In this document: positions 1-10,853 of the stretch, piece after piece
Layout of the letters: every line of letters begins with the position of its first letter
Position numbering within the stretch: position 1 is the stretch's first letter
NCBI GenBank assembly: GCA_009746045.1
Contig: RPFO01000276.1
Coordinates: 2,496,102-2,560,101, forward strand
DNA length: 64,000 nt
DNA from: Mesostigma viride
Taxonomy: Eukaryota > Streptophyta > Mesostigmatophyceae > Mesostigmatales > Mesostigmataceae
Reading direction: 5' to 3'
Made by a program: the position numbers and the translations under genes
The notes under the pieces: generated by a model
What the model was told of the DNA's origin: nothing
Database searches by the model: none
Seen by the model: only the letters and a program-made list of their open reading frames with translations

Positions 1-1791
1 TTGAAGTGGGAGGGCGAGTGTGTGTACAGGCGAGGACGAGCTGGTACACCACTAGGCTAGTCATGGCATGTATGCAATCATGTATGCTAGTCATGGCATG
101 TAGGATAGTCATGGCTCCGCCAACCCGATCGCTGTGTGGGTGACACGGAGGGGATGTGTCCTGCATGGCAATTGTTGGGAAGAATGCATGCTGGCCCCTT
201 TGTTCTCTGGCACGACGCTGTCTTGGGCCGCTTGTGTGGGTAGCAAACTATGATGTGCCATGGAGTAAACCGTGTGGGTACAAGCGCTGTCTCGCCCTGG
301 CGTTTACAGCCCACCTGGCTGGGCCCTGCTGGCGTGAAGAATACCCAACGCTTTTCACATCCTGTCTTGCGCAGCAGAGCGGCGCATCTGATGCGCACCC
401 TTCGTAGCCAAGCTGGTGCCTTGGCTCAGGTGCAGGTGCCAGAATTGTGCACTGCGGTGTCAGACATGGCCGCTGGCCAGGTGGCCACGTAGGGTACATA
501 TGCTCAGGAGGATCTCCAGCGGGTGGTTGTTCGCAGCCTGTGCTGGTGGTCTCATCGGCAGTTCAGTGGTGTCTCGAGCCGGGCAGGTGCTTGCCGCCCC
601 CAGATTGCCGATATGTATAGAATATGTCCATGATCGATGCAGCAAGTCCCGTTTCACCCCAGATGTATGGATGTGACGGGCACCAGTGGAACCACGGGCA
701 GTGGTTAAGCCCACCCCTGGTGACATGGAACATGCCTCTGGTCACGGTACTCTATACACCTTGCCAACGAAGTCCTCCAATAGCCACATGCCGCGCGCTA
801 ACTAACGCGCATGCCACGCGCTAACTAACTCGGCAATGATTACTGTTGGCACGTGCCTGTTGCCATCCGCAGGCGCGCTTGCTGACACATGCCCAGGGAG
901 ACGCGCCAGTATCCCGCGATGGCGTGCTGATGCTGCTACGTCACGGCCTGCTGGTAAGAGGGATGTGCGTAGCAACAGCAGTCCGCCAAATCGATGCTGC
1001 TGGGGGGCAAGTAGGTTATGTCAAAACAGGACTTGGTTTTGTCATGGCAGATTTCACTATTGTGTACCATGGGCGCGTCACGGCTAATGGCGTAGTGGCA
1101 TGTTGCTGTCGTGTACCGTGGCTGCTACCATGGACAGGTTTTGACAGGCTTGATTCATCTCAAAAGTCTCTCGTGCATGCCCATTACGTCTTGCTTGGTC
1201 AGGTGCCCTATCCACGCCTAGACTGGCATGCTTGACCAGGGCAGAGTTTGCCTTCCGTTGTTGTGCATGTGTGGGCATGATTGTTGGCTGACCACAGGTG
1301 CGGCAGCTGGCAGGCACAGGGCTATACTGGTTCGGCATACCCAACATCGGCCAGGTCTTGAAGAGCATTATCCAGGTACTGAACCATTCTATGCTTAAGT
1401 GAGACAACTAATGATCGCAGTCACATGTGTGGCGTGCTCCACCACAAAGGCTAGCTGCATCATGGCTGAACGTAACTTCACCTTGTTGCCTTACTTGCTT
1501 GACGTAACTGACGTTGGACCTACTTGTGGTTGTACCTTAGTTGCGTGTTCTCGAGCTGTCAGCCTAGGTTCACCTCTTTATCCAGGAAGAATATAATTGC
1601 TGCGTCAAGAAACTGAGTATCCTTTTACCCCTCACATAGGATGCCCTTTACATACGATTTTAAAGAGAAAGCGATGTTACATATGATAGTAATAGGGCAT
1701 ATGGTGACCTCTTGCACGACCGCTCATGCCCCTGGCTGAGCACACGTTTGCTTGCCCCTGTCCCGCGCCTGGGCTGGTGCCTGCGCAACAG
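1..1791. other. No gene recognised
   Basis: Short overlapping open frames on both strands, none with a recognisable domain or convincing splice structure. Some copies of short words such as TAGTCATGGCATGTA occur in the first 120 bases. The right end, with a pyrimidine-rich run into a CAG at 1789-1791, looks like an intron 3' end before the candidate exon that follows. Confidence 0.4.
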
Positions 1792-1980
1792 GGCCGGCAC
1801 GAGGTGATTGGCCTCGTGTCCAAGCGCCGGCGCAAGGAGATTCTGCAGGCTGAGCTGGAGAAGAAGCCGCTGCACCAGAGCGTGCTGGGCATGCGCTTCC
1901 ACCTACGGGACCTGCTGGGCTCGTGCACGCTGGATAAGAAAGCGACCACGGTGGGAAACCTGCTCCGCCTGCACCACTGA
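1792..1980 (+). CDS. Candidate orphan terminal exon, unknown protein
   Basis: I do not recognise this protein. After a plausible acceptor (CAG at 1789-1791) a 62-codon frame runs to a TGA at 1978-1980. It is strongly GC-rich at third positions up to about 1965, unlike its surroundings and like the true exons elsewhere in the window. It has a basic stretch (KRRRKEI) followed by a charged segment that looks alpha-helical. A GTGGGA near 1950 could instead be a splice donor, making this an internal exon. No upstream or downstream exon was found, so it may be the 3' end of a gene or a stranded gene fragment. Confidence 0.3.
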   Translation, partial: GRHEVIGLVSKRRRKEILQAELEKKPLHQSVLGMRFHLRDLLGSCTLDKKATTVGNLLRLHH

Positions 1981-2984
1981 GGAGGGTAGCGACGTACTGA
2001 TATAGCATAATTAAGGGGCCGGGGGGGCGGGGTGGGGGTGGGGGGGGGGTTGCTTGCCAGGCCGTGGGTACGTGTCACAGGCCCCGTTTGCATTCCGAAG
2101 ACTCCCCATGGTCAAGGTCTGCGTACTGCTGACATCCATATATTTTACGGCAAGCTGTTTAACACCTGGTACCAAGTGAATACTGACATGCACCTGCCAA
2201 CTAAATTATGTATAACTGGAGAATCTGGACTGGATCCAGCTGCGTCACGCATGGGTACCTGGGAGCACGAGCACGGGGGTCGCAGTCAAACTGGCCTTGA
2301 GGGCCTTATCAAAGGCCTGCTGGCACTGTGCCGACCATGCAGACGAAGGACGCGCCCTTCTTGAGGAGAGCGTTGATTGGCGACAGTTAATGCACATGTG
2401 TGTTGGATGCGAACGTGTGTTTGATTATGCAATGGCTGGCATATATCAATCCATGCAAGCTTGCCAAGCTGGCTTTATATAACTGGGCTAGGCTTTCAAG
2501 TCTATGGGCATCCCCCCCAGGCAGGGTGCACGCGGACATTGTAGGTAGCGATGCGCAGCGAGTGGTGCCGGTGTTGGCCCAGCAAGGGGCGCCGGGGACC
2601 CGCGGTATCGGCAGGGGTTGGGGAGAGGCTGGCGGGGTGTGTGCGGCGAGAGATAACATAGTACTTTTCAACGTGCATATGGCACCCTCCAAGCGAGCGG
2701 CGCGACTTGCTCGCCCCTGGTCGTTGGGTCAAAGAATGCAGCATACCGTTGGTGGGAGTGCCGGGTGGCAAAACCCAGCAAGCGTTCCTTGTTGCGAAGT
2801 TGGCAATAAAGGTCGCAGCTTTGAATCCGCTGCGTCGTCCGTGAGATTGGGTTATCCAAGACACGCTAGCTCGGCCATCGGACAACGGGCGTCTGCCATG
2901 CATCCATGTGCACACGCATTAACTTTGTTAATTAGCTGTTTCCTGCTGTGGCTGGGGCATGCTCACAACTGTTTTCTCCCCGGC
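1981..2984. other. No gene recognised; G-rich tract
   Basis: Contains a G-run rich tract at 2018-2050 and no coding region I can support. On the minus strand near 2540-2570 a short frame contains LRIATYNVR, which resembles the first strand of LINE endonuclease domains, but nothing downstream continues the domain, so at most it is a relic. Confidence 0.35.
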
Positions 2985-3285
2985 TCACAACTGTTTTCTC
3001 GCGGCCACGGGCCCCGCGGCCCGCTGGTAGAATGCAAGGTAGAAGTCCGCAGGTGGAGGTTATTGCCCCGGAGGATAGCCGCTACACTACCGGTCGTCTG
3101 GTCTGCCATTATAGTACGTAGGTCGTAGAGGACAGCTCAGATGAGGATTATATCCCCCTCTGGTGCCTGTATGGTCGGGGCATGATGCAGACGATATTTG
3201 TAATTTTTGTGTAATTATTTTTTTAGTGAGATTATAGTAGTACTCCGTGGCATGCCCATGCGCATGACACGCAAGTACTTACTTC
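2985..3285 (+). mobile_element. LINE family B 3' end, truncated
   Basis: The stretch with GAGGATAGCCGCTACACTAC, then GACAGCTCAGATGAGG, then GATGCAGACGATATTTGTAA and CATGACACGCAAGTACTTAC recurs in the same order and orientation at about 37.66-37.96 kb and 48.96-49.40 kb, where it lies downstream of LINE reverse transcriptase C-terminal sequence. It is therefore read as the 3' end of the same family. Here the terminal ACTT repeat is barely two units long; in the other copies it is over 100 bases. Confidence 0.7.
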
Positions 3286-4000
3286 CAAGATGCATGGATT
3301 TTTTCGATATTGCAGGGCGAGACTGCCAAGAGGCATGCAGCGAACACATGCGTCCATCCATGCAGGTCCAGACACAGCTGTCTCAATTCATATATGCTAC
3401 AGCAGATACAAGAGCACAAGTGTACTTAACATTGGCCGGTTGTGTTGTGAAGTGAGAGATTGAAGTATTATGCGTACGATGAGCGTCCAACCACATGGCG
3501 GTCTTCCAATTAGGCACGCATTGAAGTTTTGAAGACATGAACCAACATGACGTTTTCAAGACATGAACCAACAGATGTAAGTTGCAAAGGCAGGTCGCAG
3601 AAACCGCAGAAACCTTTGGAAGATTGTTGTGCTCTCATTCCTTCATGGCAACCTTACAAGCCTGCAACATTTGGCCTACAGAGTCATGACCTTCTTGGCC
3701 TGAGGGGCCCACCCGTGTGGCTGCGTAGCTTGCATGGCACACACTTGTCGTTGGGCACTTCCAGCGCGAGGCCACATAAGATATTCGAGCCATCGGAACT
3801 GAGTATCGCACGAAACCACGCCCCTCCTACCGGGCAATTCCTATGTTGCTGGGGAGGCAGTAGAAGAGCCATCATTTTCTCACTGTCAGCCGACTACTAT
3901 AACTAATCCTGACACTATTCACTTAAGCAGCTAAACCCGCACCAAAGGAAGGGCAGCACTATGTGGCCATGTCCAGGCACAAGGCTTGTTATAGGGCGGG
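3286..4000. other. No gene recognised (downstream of bL28m)
   Basis: No coding region supported. This is the 3' flank of the minus-strand ribosomal protein gene and may hold its untranslated region and terminator. Confidence 0.4.
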
Positions 4001-4499
4001 CTATCTGTAAGCTGGAATCCCGCGTGAAGCTGGCGCCAACTTCTCTTGCAAGGCTCGCAGCAGCCGCTGTTTTATCTCCATCGCCTTGTCGGACGCAAGC
4101 TCTGCTTCTTTGGTTTGCAGAATGTAGTTATCAAGCCCGCCCTTTTTATCAATGCAACGCAGCGCATGCGTCGTGACCCTCACTCGTATGTTTTCGTCCA
4201 GAATTTCGCTGTACAGTTGTTTCCAGTGCGTGTTGGGCTTCCAGGTCCTCCGCGATCTGCCATTAGAACACCACAGAGTGGCCGATCACAAGATCCAAGT
4301 AAGTAAGCTGTCTATCGAAGCCCTACACGAGAACAACCGGGTGCAAGCCTTTTCATGCCATATGATGCACACAGACAACTTACTTGTTCCCTCCGTCTTC
4401 GCTGACCTTGTTTCCAAATCCAATGCCGCGCCCAGCATACAGGCCTTTTCTCGCGCGACATATAGCTGCCCGAGCAAAGGTTTCCAACCCGAGAGGCAT
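4001..4499 (-). CDS. Mitochondrial ribosomal protein bL28m
   Basis: Large-subunit protein of the mitochondrial ribosome, nuclear encoded. Two exons are read on the minus strand: 4499-4384 and 4256-4001, with a 127-base GT-AG intron (donor GTAAGT at 4383-4378, acceptor GGCAG before 4256). The first exon ends two bases into a codon and the second supplies one, giving an uninterrupted 123-residue protein. Family signatures are clear: GLYAGRGIGFGNKVSEDGG at about 19-37, SRRTWKPN at 40-47, then IRVRVTTHALRCIDKKGGLD at about 60-79, which is the conserved L28 core of the mitochondrial type. The start at 4499 gives a short basic N-terminus (residues 1-18) that could be a targeting signal. Length fits a compact L28. 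No frameshift or stop is visible, and the gene appears intact. Confidence 0.92.
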
Positions 4500-5023
4500 T
4501 GTGCCTCTGTGCACTTGGATGCACGGTTCGCACTCCTGATGACAACAAACTCTTAACTCTTAAACCTCCGGGGAAACCACAACTAATCCCATTGTGTCGC
4601 AGAGAATGCGGCAGAGAAAGCACTGACTCGTTAGTAAACGATCTCTTCGCTTCGTTGCTTGTGGAAACCAGGATTCTCAGTTTCGGCGACCTTTGATTCG
4701 GCCTGCAGCTGATGTGAAACAAAATAATGCCCGCTTCTTGCAGCTCTAGATTGCTATACAGGCCTGCAGCAGGCCAAACAGGCGTGAATAACGTGCAGCG
4801 AACTTACCTACTGTTGTGACGACTGACGAGCATGGGCCATCGGTCGTGGTGGCGATACTACTGACGAAGCAGGGCAGCCCATCATGCAGCGAGCCAGGCA
4901 GCCAGTACAGTAGTCCACTAGTCCAGTACCCGAATCGTGCATATGCCATATTGGCATATCAGCATCGATGGAAATATAATCTGCTAGCTTCTGCTTTCGG
5001 CTACACGTCAGGTCTGACTTCTG
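4500..5023. other. No gene recognised (upstream of bL28m)
   Basis: Presumed 5' flank and promoter region of the minus-strand bL28m gene. No conserved coding sequence and no promoter motif I can assign. Confidence 0.4.
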
Positions 5024-5235
5024 TATTTCTTATTCCGGGGCCCAATGGCCGGCGCCGCGCCAGACTCGCCCGCCTTTGGGCTTTGGGCGTCTTGGAATTT
5101 GGCTTTGGGCGTCTTGGAAGTTGGCTTTGGGCGTTTGCTCTTTTGGCAGATTTCTACACTACACTGGTACTACGTAAAAAAGCACAGACTGGTGCGGCGT
5201 AACATTTTTAAACTTGGTAAAATTACCGCCGCACA
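5024..5235 (+). repeat. Dispersed repeat R, copy 1
   Basis: About 200 bases nearly identical, in inverted orientation, to 20783-20975. It contains repeats of TTTGGGCGTCTTGGAA and ends in AAAATTACCGCCGCACA in both copies. The other copy lies just upstream of a minus-strand reverse transcriptase frame, so this could be the terminal part of that retroelement family, but no reverse transcriptase is seen beside this copy. Confidence 0.75.
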
Positions 5236-5745
5236 GCCAGCCAGAACTGGACAAGGTGATGGCCGCAAGTAGTCGTTGCTGGGCTATCGTATTTGTAGCA
5301 TGGGGCGTTTCACCGAGTCTACGGTTAGCATGATGGGGAGGATTCCTAACCTTCATTATGTGGGTTAAGTAGGGGTGCTCATAGTGGCCGGTTTCCCTCG
5401 CTTCCTTGTAAACCAGGCTCTGTGTCAAGATCACAGACGACCGGGTAAGTAGTTGTTCCAGTCTGTTCTAGTTTGTATGACGCCTGCTATTAGGCGTTCT
5501 TGTTATTGTCGTTCATCATCGCCGTGACCGTCGTGGCCAGCAGCGTGCTTTTTTTACATACCCGGATGGTGTCGACTTGTTTATTGATAGCGCATTGGTG
5601 AATATCGCTGCATGGAGGAATATCGGCTACAACCCGCGGGAAAGTGCTGGCTCCAATGTGCTTTTTGTATGCAGGATGACGGCACTGCCAAGCCGGAGAC
5701 GAATATGACGCTCGTTATAATGCCAGTCATTCAGACCGACTGCGC
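5236..5745. other. No gene recognised
   Basis: Unassigned spacer between repeat R and the first minisatellite. Confidence 0.4.
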
Positions 5746-6172
5746 GACTAGTTGTGGGATACACGTTCCTGGTTGTGGGATGTGTTCCTTGTTTTGGGAT
5801 ACTTGTTCCTGGTTGTGGGATGCACTTTCCTGGTTGTGGGATGTGTTCCTGGTTGTGGGATACTTGTTCCTGGTGGTGGGAAATTCGTTCGTGGTTGTGG
5901 GATACATGTTCCTGGTTGTGGGAAACACGTTCCTGGTTGTAGGATACTTGTTCCTGGTTGTGGGATACACGTTCCTAGTTGTGGGATAGTCGTTCCTGGT
6001 TGTGGGATGCACGTTCCTGGTTGTGGGATGCACGTTCCTGGTTGTAGGATACTTGTTCTTGGTTGTGGGATACACGTTCCTAGTTCAGTTGTGGGATACT
6101 CGTTCCTGGTTGTGGGATGGGTTCCTGGTTGTGGGATAGTCGAGCCTAGTTGTGGGATGTGTTCCTGGTCCA
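5746..6172 (+). repeat. Minisatellite 1 (GTTCCTGGTTGTGGGATA)
   Basis: About 22 imperfect copies of an 18-19-base unit, GTTCCTGGTTGTGGGATAC, with variants in the last bases. The same unit returns at 8226-8392 after two other arrays. It reads open in several frames only because units have similar codon-sized lengths; no protein is inferred. Confidence 0.9.
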
Positions 6173-6184
6173 AATATAAAGGGG

Positions 6185-6614
6185 CACGGGCATTAGCGAT
6201 AGCAGAGGGGGCTGGGGAATAACGTTAGCAGAGGGGCACGGGCACTAACGTTAGTGAAGGGGCACGGGCGCTAACGTTAGTGAAGGGGCACGGGCACTAA
6301 CGTTAGCAGAGGGGGCTGGGCACTAACGTTAGTAAAGGAGCACGGGCACTAACGTTAGCAGAGGGGCACGAGCACTAAAGTTTGTAAAGGGGCGCGGGCA
6401 CTTACGTTAGCAGAGGGGGCTGGGGAATAACGTTAGTGAAGGGGCACGGGCACTAACGTTAGCAGAGGGGGGGGAGGGGGGGGGCACTAACGTTAATAAA
6501 GGAGCACGGGCACTAACGTTAGCAGAGGGGCACGAGCACTAAAGTTTGTAAAGGGGCGCGGGCACTAACGTTAGCAGAGGGGGCTGGGGAATAACGTTAG
6601 TGAAGGGGGGTGGG
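6185..6614 (+). repeat. Minisatellite 2 (ACTAACGTTAGCAGAGGGG)
   Basis: Tandem array of units of about 25-26 bases, each carrying the palindrome TAACGTTA followed by GCAGAGGGG or GTGAAGGGGCACGGGC. The array is broken by a LINE insertion at 6615 and resumes at 6887. Confidence 0.88.
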
Positions 6615-6874
6615 ACTCTCCCGTCTTGGACTGCCATGCAGGACAAGACACGGCGGAAGAAGATTGTCAAGGCGCACACGCCCGACCCTGTGGGCAAGCC
6701 CCCTCCCCCCAAGCGGAGGAGGCGTTTTGATGAGTAGTGTAGTTAGTATTTTCTAGATAGCTTAGAGTTAGGATAGTTCGATCAGGCGGCTTCCTCCACC
6801 CCATCCATCACGGAATATGTGCTACATGATCTCCCCACGGAGGCATGTTATAATTTAATTTAATTTAATTTTTT
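6615..6874 (+). mobile_element. LINE family A 3' end inserted in minisatellite 2
   Basis: A 260-base 5'-truncated insertion flanked by a perfect 12-base duplication AAGGGGGGTGGG (6603-6614 and 6875-6886). It begins inside the ORF2 C-terminus; the last codons, PKRRRRFDE and a stop, match the family A copy on the minus strand at 39.2 kb. Then comes the 3' untranslated region with the hairpin CTCCCCACGGAG and the tail ATAATTTAATTTAATTTAAT. The duplication and truncation are the marks of target-primed reverse transcription. Confidence 0.92.
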
Positions 6875-6886
6875 AAGGGGGGTGGG

Positions 6887-7447
6887 CATTAACGATAACA
6901 GGGGGGGGAGGGCACTTACGTTAGCAGAGGGGGCTGTGGACTAACGTTAGTAAATTAATTTATTAATTAATAGACACGTGACTGCGTCACGTGAGCATAA
7001 GTCCTCAGTGGGAGGGGAACATGGGATGGAATGGATGGTGTAAGCTATCTAGGTCCTAGTTACAGGGGTGTGGGCACCGCGGCCCGAATCGCTATGAATG
7101 CCATACTTGGTCACACGCGGAGCCCCCACAGGCTTGGGGGTGGTAGATCCTTCATCACTACTTGCCATCTATCCTTGCGTACCATCTGCCTCCATATTAC
7201 AGACAAACCAGGAGGCTGCCCGGGGCCGTTAGTAAAGGGGGGAGGGAATTAACGATAGTAGAGGGGGGAGGGGCACGTACTTACGTTAGCAGACGGGTGT
7301 GGGACCTTACGTTAACAGAGGGTGTGTGGGAATTAACGTTAGCCGAGGGGGTGGGCACTAACGTTAGCAGAGGGGTGTGGAAACTAACGTTAGCAGAGGG
7401 GTGTGGAAACTAACGTTAGCAGAGGGGGTGTGGGAATTAACGTTAGG
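6887..7447 (+). repeat. Minisatellite 2, continued
   Basis: Resumed array of AACGTTAG-centred units after the LINE insertion, interrupted by about 250 bases of unrelated sequence (roughly 6955-7205) and continuing to 7447. Confidence 0.8.
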
Positions 7448-8231
7448 GCCGCGCACTGCCGGCAGTTACCACTCCCTGTGATGATTGCATGGCTGGCTTG
7501 TGGGTTCTTGCATGGGGTAGCACTGCCGGCAGTTACCACTCCTTGATGACTGCATGTCCCCGGCTTGTGTGTTCTTGCATGGGGTGGCACTGCCGGCAGT
7601 TACCACTCCTTGTGATGACTGCATGTCCCCTTTATGCAAGGATGGCTTGTGGGGTCTTGCATGGCGTGGCACTGCCGGCAGTTACCACTCCTTGTGATGA
7701 CTGCATGTCCCCTTTATGCAAGGACGGCTTGTAGGGTCTTGCATGGCGTGGAACTGCCGGCAGTTACCGCTCCTTGTGATGACTGCATGTCCCCTTGACG
7801 CAAGGATGGCTTGTGGGGTCTTGCATGGCGTGGAACTGCCGGCAGTTACCACTCCTTGTGATGACTGCATGTCCCCGGCTTGTGTCTTCTTGCATGGGGT
7901 GGCACTGCCGGCAGTTACCACTCCTTGTGATGACTGCATGTCCCCTTTATGCAAGGACGGCTTGTAGGGTCTTGCATGGCGTGGAACTGCCGGCAGTTAC
8001 CACTCCTTGTGATGACTGCATGTCCCCGGCTTGTGTCTTCTTGCATGGGGTGGCACTGCCGGCAGTTACCACTCCTTGTGATGACTGCATGTCCCCTTTA
8101 TGCAAGGACGGCTTGTAGGGTCTTGCATGGCGTGGAACTGCCGGCAGTTACCGCTCCTTGTGATGACTGCATGTCCCCTTGACGCAAGGATGGCTTGTGG
8201 GGTCTTGCATGGGGTGGCACTGCCGGCAGAG
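7448..8231 (+). repeat. Minisatellite 3 with CTGCCGGCAG palindromes
   Basis: Long units containing CACTGCCGGCAGTTACCACT, then TGATGACTGCATGTCCCC and CTTGCATGGGGTGGC, occur about ten times with unit lengths alternating between about 75 and 95 bases because some copies carry an extra TTTATGCAAGGA block. Open frames through it are repeat artefacts. Confidence 0.88.
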
Positions 8232-8392
8232 GATACTTGTTCCTGGTTGTGGGATACACGTTCCTAGTTGTGGGATAGTCGTTCCTGGTTATGTGATACT
8301 TGTTCCTGGTGGTGGGAAACACGTTCCTGGTTGTGGGATACTCGTTCCTGGTTGTGGGATGCACGTTCCTGGTTGTGGGGTACTTGTTCCTT
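8226..8392 (+). repeat. Minisatellite 1, second block
   Basis: Nine or so units of GTTCCTGGTTGTGGGATAC, identical in type to 5746-6172. It begins directly at the end of a minisatellite 3 unit and runs up to the target site duplication of the ORF1-only LINE. Confidence 0.88.
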
Positions 8393-8400
8393 CATTTCAT

Positions 8401-10363
8401 TAATTAATTAATTAATTATCAACATCACTCCGTTGGGAGTAGATGTAGCACATAGCCCTGAGAAGGGGCATATGGCTTTTAATACATTCTAGGCTACTTC
8501 ATGCAAGGGTGGGAATGTAAGCTACCCCTGCTCTAGGTGCACCAAGGCACCTGCACCCTCATGGTCTATCACGCTATGCCCGGGTAAGGGGGGAGCATGC
8601 CTGTGAGGGAGGAAGATCATCATGGCTATACAAGAGCTAGGACATGGCTTCTCGACAGAGAGCATCTCTCTGCATGGCATAGCATGGCTAAATTCTTAAT
8701 GCAACATCCATGGGGGTCCCATTATAGACAAAGCATGGCTAAATGTTGAAGGCATCATCCATGGGGGCCATTATGGGCGCACATGCGCGTGGGCCACATG
8801 CTAGGCTAAGCCTTACTAATCTACACTACTGGTATATATATTCCTAGTCTGACTGAGGTGGCAGGAGGGGGCTGCCAGGGCTTGTGGTCAACGTGGATGA
8901 CCGCCCCCCTCCAGTATACCGGCTTCCCCCTTGCGCTCTGCCGGAGCTGAAGGTAGGTCGGCCATAGCTCGCGTCGCCGTTGTTGCTGGGCCAGGGTCAA
9001 GTCGTCGTCCAGCGTGAAGCGAGTCTCCGAGAGCTTCTTGCGGCATTTAAGGAACGCCAGCTTGTCCGCCATGTACTTAAAGGTGAGGAGCACGGGTGCC
9101 GGGCCAGCCTTCCCCCGCGCGCGGGGAGGCGGACAGCCGACATGTCCAGCTCACCAGTGAGTAACATGGGGGCAAGAATGGCGCGCTTAAATGCCTCAAG
9201 AAGGCTCGTGGAGGTCTCACCTGCCTGCTGGTCGAAGTGCTTGACGATGACATTGTGGCTGCGCCGCGCGATGTCGGCTTCCTCGCGAAGGTCGAGGGCT
9301 TGTTGCTTGAGTTGTGCCGAGATGGTGGAGGTGGTGGAGGTGGTGTGCTGCTTAAGCAAGTCCGCCCAGGTGGAGGGAGCATCGCCGGCCGAGCCAGCAG
9401 ACGCCGGCTGGGCGGCGATGTCCTTGACCGCCTGGGCGGTGAGGCCGGCGGTGTCATGCAAGCTCTCAAGGGCGTTGGCGGTGGCTTGAAGGCGGTGGTC
9501 GAGGTCGAGGAGCTGGGCTTTGATGTCGGCAGTGGAGGCGGAAATGGCAGTGGAGGTGGAGGCGGCGGCGGTGGAAATGTGAGGAAGTTCAGCAGTCAGC
9601 GTGCCGCCGATTGCTGCTATGTCGGCAGCAAGGGGGGTCACGTGCTGCTGAAAGGCTTCCGTGAGGATGGAACGGAATGCGGGGGCGGAGATGGATGGAG
9701 CCCAGATCTCGCCGTCAGACTTCTGGAGAAGAGAGTTGAGGACGGCGTGTTGGAGTTGGGGGCGGGGACAACCGAACATCTGGCTGATGTTGTGCCAGCG
9801 TCGGCCGTCGTCGACGAGGAGGCGTCCAGTGGCGTGGAGATGGAGGCACAGGTCGTAAAGCGAGGCGTAGTCCCCGAAGAAGATGTGATGCATAGCTTCA
9901 CTCGGAGAAATGGTGGTCCAGTCGTAATCATCGACCTGGAAAGGTTGGGGCCGAAAGCGCGGTTCCGAGAAGCGTGTTTCCGCCCAGCGTGGCCCTCCAG
10001 TTTTGTCGGCGGGGCGGGCGCGTTTAGGGTCAGGCGATGCCGATGGCGAGGCATTGAGGCCGGGAGGTTGCTGGGCGACCACCAGTGCACGACTAGTGTC
10101 ACCGCTGCCTGCCGGATCTGGCGAAGCGGCAGCCTCAGCTGCCGCATTGTTGAAGGCGAGCGCATCCGCCAAACTGCGTTGCGTCGACGGGCGTTTGCTC
10201 GTCATATATTGCGTTTTAGATTCGGAAAATTATATCAGCATGTGCGTCTTAGAAAGACGAAGCGATAGTGATATTCACGACTAAATTCGGTGCTCAAACG
10301 TGAAAGTTATGAGCTCCGACAGCCATGGCTACCTCGTGGCTCGTGGCTCGTGAGAGTGTAGTG
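8401..10363 (-). mobile_element. Complete ORF1-only LINE derivative (HAL1-like)
   Basis: A 1963-base element on the minus strand flanked by a perfect 16-base duplication TGTTCCTTCATTTCAT (8385-8400 and 10364-10379). From its 5' end at 10363 it has about 158 bases of leader with a stem-loop made of AGACGAAG-type arms, one ORF1 gene, and about 420 bases of 3' sequence ending in the ACTCCGTTGGGAGT hairpin and a TTAA tail. There is no endonuclease or reverse transcriptase. Its 3' region is homologous to the SINE-like D family. It is like mammalian half-L1 elements in layout, and must have been mobilised in trans. Confidence 0.88.
8821..10205 (-). pseudogene. LINE ORF1 protein with one frameshift
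   Basis: Encodes a putative RNA-binding, particle-forming ORF1 protein of a non-LTR retrotransposon. The main frame opens at 10205 and runs about 350 residues: a disordered Ser/Pro/Ala-rich N-terminus with a basic KRARP patch, a folded segment with HHIFFGDYASLYDLCLHLHA at about 109-128, and a long Ala/Thr/Ser-rich, probably coiled-coil stretch at about 195-310. Near 9115 a single C is missing from a C-run compared with the copy at 63.8 kb, shifting the frame. The true C-terminus continues in the other frame as LLTFKYMADKLAFLKCRKKL, then DDDLTLAQQQRRREL, down to the stop near 8821. That segment resembles the C-terminal domain of L1-type ORF1 proteins. No zinc knuckle is seen. Confidence 0.75.
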
Positions 10364-10379
10364 TGTTCCTTCATTTCAT

Positions 10380-10567
10380 GTTCGCCGTTATTCCTCCACG
10401 CCCATCAAGATAGCTATTAAATATTCCCTTGTACATCTAATGATGCTACGTCTTGGCTATGCTCACATTACTTGCCCACGCTCCTTGTTATGATAAGCTT
10501 ACATGGGTCTCATTGCACCCACATATCTTGCAGGATCGTTTAGCGTGTCCGATTGCAGCTGTGGCAT
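10380..10567 (+). repeat. LINE 3'-UTR repeat, left half, split by the virus-like element
   Basis: From about 10440 the sequence matches the reverse complement of 46170 down to 46030 (shared words TTACTTGCCCACGCTCCTTG and GTCCGATTGC). The match continues on the other side of the virus-like element at 16551-16696. GCAGCTGTGGCAT occurs at both break points (10555-10567, 16551-16563). Confidence 0.75.
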
Positions 10568-10706
10568 TAATTAATTAATTAAGTAGCTTCCATCATCATT
10601 CCGTCATCATTCCGTCATCGCGACTAGGAGAAGTGCACCACCCTTATGCTGGCATCTGCCACCCCTATAGTGACCCTATAGTGACCGCGGCCTAGGATGG
10701 GTCTCA

Positions 10707-10737
10707 CCCTAAGCCCTAAACCCTAAAACCCTAAACC
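10707..10737 (+). repeat. Telomere-like CCCTAAA repeats in the inverted repeat
   Basis: Four to five degenerate units (CCCTAAG, CCCTAAA, CCCTAAAA, CCCTAAA) matching the Arabidopsis-type telomere motif found in many green algae. The mirror copy is at 16355-16385. Confidence 0.8.
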
Positions 10738-10853
10738 ACTTGCAAAAACAGAAGTGCCCCCCTGCCACCACTGCTCACCAGGTTGTGATATTTAGGCTGG
10801 CATCTGTCACCACCCCGGCAGTTGTGATGGTGTGTTTGGGGTGTGACAAGGAT

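Noticed and set aside
2502-2915. LINE endonuclease start on the minus strand
   Set aside because: Only LRIATYNVR is suggestive; no further catalytic motif follows before the sequence becomes unrelated.
7448-8231. CRISPR-like array
   Set aside because: Units are contiguous repeats of uneven length without unique spacers, in a eukaryotic context.
9237-10268. 343-codon plus-strand frame opposite ORF1
   Set aside because: Antisense shadow of the GC-rich LINE ORF1. The minus-strand frame is supported by the second copy at 63.5 kb and by the element's orientation.
10707-10737. Chromosome end
   Set aside because: Only four to five degenerate units, mirrored at 16355-16385 inside the element's inverted repeat, with normal sequence on both sides.
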